NCBI GenBank assembly: GCA_021106775.1
Contig: JAIOTL010000087.1
Coordinates: 1 to 5,934 of the forward strand
DNA length: 5,934 nucleotides
Source of the DNA: Planctomycetota bacterium
GTDB taxonomy: Bacteria > Planctomycetota > UBA8742 > SKZP01 > JAIOTL01
Direction: 5' to 3'
A model generated the notes under the pieces. It ran no database searches. It was not told the DNA's origin and worked only from the letters and a program-made list of their open reading frames with translations. Numbering within the stretch: the stretch's first letter is position 1; the number at the start of each line of letters is the position of its first letter. The position numbers were made by a program, and so were the translations under genes. Shown one piece after another: positions 1 through 4,380 of the stretch.

Positions 1-38
1 AGTTCAACCAAATTCTCAGTCAGTTTTTCAGTGTTCAT
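1..38 (-). CDS. 5' end of a divergent gene, truncated by the window edge
   Basis: Read on the minus strand, an ATG at 38-36 opens a frame encoding MNTEKLTENLVE and continues to the window edge without a stop. It is preceded by GGAG at 48-45 with a 6-base spacer, which is a normal Shine-Dalgarno arrangement. An in-frame ATG at 50-48 would add four residues (MELT), but it has no good ribosome site, so the downstream start is preferred. The residues are hydrophilic and helix-prone, with no signal peptide. Twelve codons are far too few to identify a family. The gene would be divergent from the lipoprotein gene at 184 and share the region between them. The call rests on the start plus SD only, so a chance open frame is possible. 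Confidence 0.5.
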   Translation of the reverse strand, partial: MNTEKLTENLVE

Positions 39-70
39 TGTAAGCTCCATAATTTGTGCTAATTTTCGTT

Positions 71-99
71 ATGTTAGCAGGAATTTTATGAATTAACAG
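71..99 (-). promoter_or_regulatory. Possible promoter for the left-edge divergent gene
   Basis: On the minus strand an extended -10 (TGC then TAACAT, bases 79-71) lies 17 bases downstream of a poor -35-like CTGTTA (99-94). Transcription would begin near base 64 and leave a leader of about 26 bases before the ATG at 38. The -10 matches the consensus at 4 of 6 positions and the -35 at 3 of 6. The support is therefore mainly the spacing and the TGn extension. Confidence 0.27.
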
Positions 100-126
100 G
101 TGATTAATGAATCTTTGAAGTATTTC

Positions 127-155
127 TTGAGAGACTCTTTATGACGTGATAGTAT
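127..155 (+). promoter_or_regulatory. Sigma-70-type promoter of the lipoprotein gene
   Basis: TTGAGA (127-132, 5 of 6 matches to the -35 consensus) is followed after exactly 17 bases by TAGTAT (150-155, 4 of 6 matches to the -10). The bases TGA immediately before the -10 supply an extended TGn motif. The predicted start of transcription is near base 162, giving a short leader of about 22 bases that contains the AAGGAG ribosome site at 173-178. This is the best-formed promoter in the window that has both elements. Confidence 0.5.
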
Positions 156-183
156 TAAATGTTATTCAGAATAAGGAGATATT

Positions 184-2007
184 ATGAGAACGAGTATTGT
201 TTATGTTTCATATATTTTTGGTCTGTTTTTTTTCATGGGATGTGGGAGTTGGACAGTAGAGAATCCTAATCCCGAATGCGAAATAATGTCAGTTAAGATA
301 ATGCCCGAACAGGTAGATGCTGAGAGCGTTGCACATATAATAATCACCACCAAAGTGAAATCAGGCAAGCTTTTCCGTGAAAAAGATGATTTCGAGATAC
401 AGCTTTTCAATGATATTGGCGATGCGTTTCCAATGTTCGACGACGGAAAGCACGGTGATGAAGAAGCGAAAGACGGGATTTATGGCACGGTTTTATCCGA
501 TTGGACTGCGCCTGCAACTACCGGACTTGTTAGCTTTGAGGTTAGAACAATATATAAGAAAAACAAAAAGCAGAATATTGTGATGTTTGCGAAAGGAATT
601 CAGCTTGAGGTGCTTGAGAAGAAAGTTGCGCCAACTGTCGAGAAATTCAGCATCACACCAATTGAGATTGAGGTGAAACTTGAGCATAATCTTCTGTTTT
701 CCGCGAAAATAAGCGACGAAAACGGGTTTGATGATATTTCAACTGTAATCGTTGATTTAACAGCGTTTGGCGGAGATGCAAGTCAGATGATGTTTGATGA
801 TGGCAAACACGATGATGGTGAAGCAGGTGATGGATTATTCGCATTTATGCTTGAGAATTTCAAGGCTCCTAATGAAATCACTAAACTTTCCGCAACAGTT
901 GGAGTAACTGACAAAGATGGATTGACAGCAAGCGAAAATTCAGAAATATCAACGTACCCGACGCCGAATGCACCAGCAATTATCGAAAAAATCACAGTTG
1001 AACCGAAAAAAGTTTTCTTCGATACAACAATAAACCTTATTTTCACTGCAAAAATATACGACCAAGACGGTTACGAAGACGTAAAATCAGTAAAAATCGA
1101 CCTATCCAACCTGGGAATTGATGAATTACAGATAATGTTTGACGACGGGACACACTATGACAACGTTGCTTTTGATGGAGTTTACGGTTTCGTCATTGCG
1201 GATTTTACGCCGATTCGAGTCAGTCAAAGCATAGAAATCAAGATTATTGTTACGGATTCGCAAACTCAAATCACTGAAAAATCTGTATCGGTGGAAATTG
1301 TCGATCCAGCATCGCTGACAAACAAAAACAATCCTACTCTCGATGATACAACCGAGGAAAACGCTTCCGATGAAATCAAAAGCAAGTTCAAAAGTATGTA
1401 CGACGGCTTAAAATCCTCGATTTATCTGAAGGAAAAAGGCAAAGGAGACAATAAAATCAGAACTTCCAAAATCATCATTAAAGAGGAAAACAAATGGGAT
1501 CCTGGAATCGTCGGGTATCGTGGTTTTCGCGAGGGTGGTATGGAAATTGTATTACCAACAGAATGGAAACTTTCGAGGAATCATGAATTGGCAAAAAGCG
1601 TCTGGACACTGAATTTTAAGTCGGGGTATATCCGAATTGAGATGCTGCCTTACAAAGTTGGTGATGAGGACGCTCTGAACGCAATGGCACAAAATTATCA
1701 CGATGAATTGAAAGAGAAATATACTAAACAAGATGAAGCAGGCGAGATTATGCACTTGAGTTACGACGAACGCTTTAAGAAATACAAAAGACTGCTTGAT
1801 CAGGACTCTATCTGGTTCGATTATTATATTGTTGCGAATAATGATGATAATATTACGCATTCGGTTTATATGTTTTATGCTCTGGAAGCGTCTTCAAGCG
1901 TTGAAAACCCGATTTACCGAACTTTCAAGATAGAGTTTGTACGCATCCCGATAAAATTCAGAACTAACGCTTTTGATATTTTCGTGGACAATTTCATCGT
2001 CAAATAA
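184..2007 (+). CDS. Lipoprotein with three Asp-rich (choice-of-anchor X-like) repeat modules
   Basis: The 607-residue product starts at an ATG with AAGGAG (173-178) five bases upstream. Its N-terminus is a short type II signal peptide: one Arg, a hydrophobic stretch (residues 5-18) and the lipobox FMGC, with Cys20 as the predicted lipidated residue. It should therefore be membrane-anchored on the periplasmic or outer face. Residues about 32-373 hold three beta-rich modules of about 115-119 residues. Each contains a diagnostic loop of the form MFDDG-x-H-x-D-x4-DG-x-[YF], starting at residues 84, 203 and 318. The second and third modules also share [ISY]-D-x-[ND]-G-[FY]-x-D-[IV]-x-[ST]-V-x-[IV]-D-L near 177 and 291. 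Such loops resemble those in proteins annotated 'choice-of-anchor X domain', and the Asp spacing suggests calcium binding (inference). A polar linker (about 375-400) leads to a C-terminal alpha/beta domain (about 440-607) that ends in FDIFVDNFIVK. Its pattern recalls PsbP/Mog1-like folds, but only weakly. The specific function is unknown. It is probably transcribed alone. Confidence 0.85.
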   Translation: MRTSIVYVSYIFGLFFFMGCGSWTVENPNPECEIMSVKIMPEQVDAESVAHIIITTKVKSGKLFREKDDFEIQLFNDIGDAFPMFDDGKHGDEEAKDGIYGTVLSDWTAPATTGLVSFEVRTIYKKNKKQNIVMFAKGIQLEVLEKKVAPTVEKFSITPIEIEVKLEHNLLFSAKISDENGFDDISTVIVDLTAFGGDASQMMFDDGKHDDGEAGDGLFAFMLENFKAPNEITKLSATVGVTDKDGLTASENSEISTYPTPNAPAIIEKITVEPKKVFFDTTINLIFTAKIYDQDGYEDVKSVKIDLSNLGIDELQIMFDDGTHYDNVAFDGVYGFVIADFTPIRVSQSIEIKIIVTDSQTQITEKSVSVEIVDPASLTNKNNPTLDDTTEENASDEIKSKFKSMYDGLKSSIYLKEKGKGDNKIRTSKIIIKEENKWDPGIVGYRGFREGGMEIVLPTEWKLSRNHELAKSVWTLNFKSGYIRIEMLPYKVGDEDALNAMAQNYHDELKEKYTKQDEAGEIMHLSYDERFKKYKRLLDQDSIWFDYYIVANNDDNITHSVYMFYALEASSSVENPIYRTFKIEFVRIPIKFRTNAFDIFVDNFIVK

Positions 2008-2010
2008 TTT

Positions 2011-2051
2011 CTCGATACAACCTTGGTTTTTCATTGTATTTAACGAGTTTT
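2011..2051 (+). terminator. Weak terminator-like hairpin after the lipoprotein gene
   Basis: CTCGATACAA (2011-2020) can pair with TTGTAT (2034-2039) and, across a four-base TTAA bulge, with CGAG (2044-2047). TTTT follows at 2048-2051. The stem has ten pairs but is AT-rich and bulged, with a 13-base loop, so it would be a weak terminator at best. Its position four bases after the stop codon is what makes it plausible. Confidence 0.3.
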
Positions 2052-2164
2052 AGGGAATAAAACTTGAGTTTATATGCCTTGAATATTGCACAATTTGTTT
2101 ATGTTGATAACATTTTCCTAACCGAGTATTTTAACTCACAACTCTTGAACTGCTGGCGGATTAA

Positions 2165-2710
2165 ATGACAAAGCCCGTTGAACATAAAAAAGTGATATAT
2201 TTTTGCGGAATTTTAGCGAGCAATCTTGAAGCCCTTAATGCTGGTGCGGAACAGGTAATTCAACTACTAGGCAGGAATGTTCTGCAGACCGAGCCTTATG
2301 AGCATAAATATACGCAGTATTACGATGAAGAGATGGGTGAGTACAAACTGCGCAAGTTTATTGCATGTCTTCCGCTTGAATCACCCACGAAATTACGAGA
2401 AATCAAGCTCAGAGCAAATGACATTGAAGACATGCTTGCGTCCAGGCTGACTTTGCCGTTTTCACGACCTGTAAACCTTGATCCCGGCTACATTGATGAG
2501 CCTCGGATTGTGCTTGCCTCGTGCAAGGATTATAACCACCGCATAGCCATTGGTGAAGGTGTTTATGCGGATTTGCACCTTATTTTTTCGCGGAAACAAG
2601 GGTATGTCGGCATGGATTGGAGTTATATGGATTATACGGATGACACTGCGAAGTCATTTTTTATGCAATGCCGTCAGATTTTGCGGTCGGAGCGTCTGAA
2701 AACCTTATAG
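2165..2710 (+). CDS. DUF4416 family protein
   Basis: This is a complete 181-residue soluble protein with no signal peptide or membrane segment. It carries the conserved series I recognise for DUF4416. These are an aromatic YTQYYDEEMG block (residues 49-58), a 'LP-E-P-x-KLREIKLRANDIE' segment (69-88), the hallmark RPVNLDPGYI (101-110), then VLASCKDYNHRIAIGEGVYA (116-135) and WSYMDY (152-157) near the C-terminus. Length and motif order match the family, so nothing seems missing. The biochemical role of DUF4416 is not known to me; the family occurs mainly in Deltaproteobacteria-like, Nitrospirae and candidate-phylum genomes. The ATG at 2165 has only a weak GGCGGA (2155-2160) four bases upstream. 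The preceding 157 bases contain TTGCAC and TAACAT 16 bases apart (about 2088-2115), a poor promoter match. The family usually has SxK/STK where this one reads SCK. This is a minor variant of unknown meaning. Confidence 0.85.
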   Translation: MTKPVEHKKVIYFCGILASNLEALNAGAEQVIQLLGRNVLQTEPYEHKYTQYYDEEMGEYKLRKFIACLPLESPTKLREIKLRANDIEDMLASRLTLPFSRPVNLDPGYIDEPRIVLASCKDYNHRIAIGEGVYADLHLIFSRKQGYVGMDWSYMDYTDDTAKSFFMQCRQILRSERLKTL

Positions 2711-2838
2711 TTGCCGGAATACATGCATTTGAACAACCGAGAAACATCGAAACTCTAAACATATTGATTCAATCAGTTATAAGTGTTGGTTTTATTGACT
2801 TCAATGGCAATTATGAAAAATTACTGAAGGAAGATTGA
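2668..2838 (+). CDS. Doubtful 56-codon frame overlapping the DUF4416 3' end
   Basis: A frame different from DUF4416 opens with ATG at 2668 and ends at TGA 2836-2838. The 43-base overlap means the first 14 codons lie inside the upstream gene. Beyond the overlap it reads like ordinary protein, for example NLIVAGIHAFEQPRNIETLN then VGFIDFNGNYEKLLKED, with alternating hydrophobic residues and a charged C-terminus. There is no Shine-Dalgarno sequence before the ATG, and a stop lies in frame at 2641-2643. It could be a translationally coupled small gene, the surviving 3' end of a decayed gene joined to DUF4416 by a deletion, or chance. I recognise no family. The composition is clearly less AT-rich than the following non-coding bases, which is the only real argument for coding. 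Confidence 0.22.
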   Translation: MPSDFAVGASENLIVAGIHAFEQPRNIETLNILIQSVISVGFIDFNGNYEKLLKED

Positions 2839-3069
2839 ATAAATCCGATAGAAGTATTGTTATCAGACATAACTTATATTTTATAAAACGTAAAAAGTAT
2901 TAGATAAGTGATAAGTTTTATTTTATAATAATCGTAAACTATATTTTGTATTGTTGATATATTTTAACGGTTAGAAAAATACCTTTTTAATTTATAAGTG
3001 AGTTGTGTTATAATATAACTTCTGACCTTAAATATATTTGTCATACATATTACACGATAGGAGAGATAC
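2839..3069. other. Very AT-rich intergenic stretch
   Basis: About 230 bases carry no open frame of note. The visible structure is a direct tandem duplication of GATAAGT (2903-2916), a loose inverted pair ATAAAAC/GTTTTAT on either side of it, and a promoter-like extended -10 near its right end. No RNA gene or riboswitch is recognisable. The stretch most likely serves as the control region of the small gene at 3070. Confidence 0.5.
3006..3014 (+). promoter_or_regulatory. Extended -10 promoter of the 78-residue gene
   Basis: TGT immediately precedes a perfect TATAAT (3009-3014), giving an extended -10 element. The bases 16-18 upstream (around 2985-2991) are T/A-rich with no real -35 match, which extended -10 promoters can tolerate. 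Transcription would begin near 3021, leaving a leader of about 50 bases that ends in the AGGAG ribosome site at 3059-3063. The surrounding sequence is so AT-rich that a chance match must be allowed for. Confidence 0.42.
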
Positions 3070-3306
3070 ATGGCACGTAAAGAAAGAGAGCCCAACGAAG
3101 GCTTCAAGTTCACTGAGGACGATTTAATGATATTGCGAGATGAGTTGTACGACAGCTCATGGGAACTTTTCCTGCAGGATTTGAGGAACAGGCTTGAGAA
3201 ACGACCGGCAGTTTTCAAGATTACCGAGAGAATCAAGGAAGATATCGAGCGCATCGGTGACATTATGGAGAGCGAGAAGAAATCGAAATCGAAAACCAAG
3301 ACGTAA
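3070..3306 (+). CDS. Small charged helical protein, family not recognised
   Basis: The 78-residue product starts at an ATG with AGGAG (3059-3063) six bases upstream, a strong ribosome site that fixes the start. The sequence is highly charged and soluble. Residues 1-12 are polar, and 15-44 form a likely amphipathic helix containing DDLMILRDELYDSSWELF. Residues 49-70 form a second likely helix (ITERIKEDIERIGDIME), and the last ten residues (KKSKSKTKT region) are a Lys/Ser/Thr tail that could contact nucleic acid. There is no cysteine, signal peptide or membrane segment. The gene appears monocistronic: its own promoter-like element lies upstream and a strong terminator about 45 bases downstream. 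I do not recognise a family; a small DNA/RNA-associated or regulatory protein is only a guess. The ribosome site, isolation and terminator make it a believable real gene. Confidence 0.7.
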   Translation: MARKEREPNEGFKFTEDDLMILRDELYDSSWELFLQDLRNRLEKRPAVFKITERIKEDIERIGDIMESEKKSKSKTKT

Positions 3307-3350
3307 CACTGCGTAAGTTTTTCGATATTTTTTGCTTATAGCTAAAATTA

Positions 3351-3386
3351 AAAGAACCTTCAGAGGAATTTTCTGAAGGTTTTTTG
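3351..3386 (+). terminator. Rho-independent terminator, probably bidirectional
   Basis: AACCTTCAGA (3355-3364) pairs perfectly with TCTGAAGGTT (3372-3381) around a seven-base loop, and six T residues (3380-3385) follow. A G-T wobble and three A-T pairs extend the stem base (3351-3354 with 3382-3385). On the plus strand it ends transcription of the 78-residue gene, whose stop lies 44 bases upstream. On the minus strand the same stem is followed by CTTTTAATTTT, so it can also stop readthrough from sdhB, whose stop lies about 205 bases before the hairpin in that direction. Confidence 0.85.
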
Positions 3387-3447
3387 AGTTTAAGTCCCCT
3401 TTGCATTGTTTCCAGAATTTGCCTGGTTTTGTAGAGGAAGTATATTC

Positions 3448-3558
3448 ATTGTCATTTCTGCGATAGCAGGAATCAAGCAAATGGTGGAACAGGCTTCCAA
3501 TCCTGTAAATATTGACGGTGAGTATCAGGCAAGATGCATGACCTACCGACAATGTCGC
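3448..3558. repeat. Decayed composite intergenic repeat with hairpins
   Basis: Two palindromic units lie side by side. The first, ATTTCTGC-GATA-GCAGGAAT (3454-3473), is an 8-pair stem with one wobble. It resembles the dispersed GTCATTCCTGC-GAAA-GCAGGAAT sequence that I remember from intergenic regions of many bacteria. The second, 3483-3547, resembles another common element (GGTGGAACAGGCTTCCAGCCTGT ... GGCAAGATGCCTGTCCTACC). Here ACAGG/CCTGT (3489-3493 with 3502-3506) and TCAGGC/GCATGA (3525-3530 with 3536-3541, one mismatch) form two inner hairpins. GGTGG (3483-3487) can close the whole unit with CCTACC (3542-3547, one bulge). A short palindrome CGACAATGTCG (3547-3557) abuts it. Similarity to known repeats is from memory and was not searched; the stems are visible directly. 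Confidence 0.55.
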
Positions 3559-3591
3559 AAAATTATTGTAACATTTTAATAGGGTCGAAAA

Positions 3592-4365
3592 TTAATATCC
3601 TTTGCCGAGGCTTTTGGTAACCATGCGTTTGGTAATCTGGCGTTGAACTCGTGCAATTGCGTCCAGAAGCGGAATATCCTTCGGGCAAACCTCAACGCAA
3701 ACCTGCGAATTCGCACATTCGCCGATACCCCCTGTACCCATCATCGCATCAAGCCGTTTATCAGCATCAATCTTGCCAATCGGATGCGTGTTAAACCGCG
3801 CAACCTGCCCAATTCCAAACGCACCGACAAAACCCTTAGCAAATTCTTTTTCCGTGGGCATGTATGTGAACTGCGGGCAAGCATCGACGCAGCATCCGCA
3901 CGTCATGCAAGTCGAAAGTTTGTATTCAATCTGCTGAATCTCATCTATTTGCAGAGGTGGCAAACCCAGGTCATGCGAGCCATCGATTGTTGTCCATCCG
4001 TGAATCTTTTTCAGCGTCTCGAACAAGCGTGCTCTGTCCACCCATAAATCGCGGATAACCGGGAATTTGTCCATGGGTTCGAGAACCACAGTCTTATTCG
4101 GCTTTTCAATGAGGGCGGTGCAGGATTGGCGTACAGTTCCGTCAACTTTCATTGTGCATGCGCCGCAAACTTCCTCAAGGCAGTTCGCTTCCCATACAAT
4201 TGGCGCAACTTTCTTACCTTTTTCGTTTTCCGGATTGGTCTGAATCACCTGCAAGCATGAAATTACGTTCATTCCCGGATGATAATCAATTTTGAAGCTT
4301 TCCCAGTAAGGCTTCCTACTCGGACCATCCTGCCTTTTCACCTTTATTCTTATATAATCGTTCAT
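3592..4365 (-). CDS. sdhB: Succinate dehydrogenase/fumarate reductase iron-sulfur subunit
   Basis: This 257-residue protein carries electrons from the FAD of SdhA to the membrane quinone site of complex II, on the cytoplasmic face of the membrane. It aligns throughout with Bacillus-type SdhB (RQD near the start, LNVIS-like NVISCLQVIQTNP, then W-x-x-NCLEEVCGAC). The N-terminal ferredoxin domain holds the [2Fe-2S] ligands Cys62, Cys67, Cys70 and Cys82. The C-terminal domain has C153-x2-C156-x2-C159-x3-C163-P and C217-x5-C223-x3-C227-P. By comparison with E. coli SdhB, Cys153/156/159/227 bind [4Fe-4S] and Cys163/217/223 bind [3Fe-4S]. All eleven ligands are present, so the subunit should be functional. 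The start at 4365 follows sdhA by 12 bases, with a strong AAGGAG. Sequence alone does not separate succinate dehydrogenase from fumarate reductase (frdB). Confidence 0.95.
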   Translation of the reverse strand: MNDYIRIKVKRQDGPSRKPYWESFKIDYHPGMNVISCLQVIQTNPENEKGKKVAPIVWEANCLEEVCGACTMKVDGTVRQSCTALIEKPNKTVVLEPMDKFPVIRDLWVDRARLFETLKKIHGWTTIDGSHDLGLPPLQIDEIQQIEYKLSTCMTCGCCVDACPQFTYMPTEKEFAKGFVGAFGIGQVARFNTHPIGKIDADKRLDAMMGTGGIGECANSQVCVEVCPKDIPLLDAIARVQRQITKRMVTKSLGKGY

Positions 4366-4373
4366 ATATATAA

Positions 4374-4380
4374 CTCCTTA
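4374..4380 (-). promoter_or_regulatory. sdhB ribosome binding site fused to the sdhA stop codon
   Basis: On the minus strand TAAGGAG (4380-4374) serves twice. Its first three bases are the sdhA stop codon, and AAGGAG is a near-perfect Shine-Dalgarno sequence eight bases before the sdhB ATG. A ribosome finishing sdhA therefore sits on the sdhB start region. This suggests translational coupling and a fixed subunit ratio (inference). Confidence 0.75.

Noticed and set aside
1552..1860. 102-codon minus-strand open frame with hydrophobic Ile-rich stretches
   Set aside because: It is antisense to the lipoprotein gene. The Ile/Phe richness is just the complement of Asn/Asp/Lys-rich coding sequence.
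2680..2838. A frameshift that would extend DUF4416 into the overlapping frame
   Set aside because: The 181-residue product already has the expected family length and C-terminal WSYMDY region, so no extension is needed.
2839..3069. Replication origin or CRISPR leader in the AT-rich stretch
   Set aside because: There are no DnaA-box clusters, no spaced identical repeats and no neighbouring replication or cas genes. High AT content alone is not evidence.
3157..3552. 131-codon minus-strand open frame
   Set aside because: It runs through the terminator, the composite repeat and most of the 78-residue gene in reverse. There is no ribosome site, and the composition is that of a shadow frame.
3643..4047. 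134-codon plus-strand open frame
   Set aside because: It is antisense to sdhB, whose eleven iron-sulfur ligands are intact. The product (many Asn, Arg, His) looks like a complement shadow.
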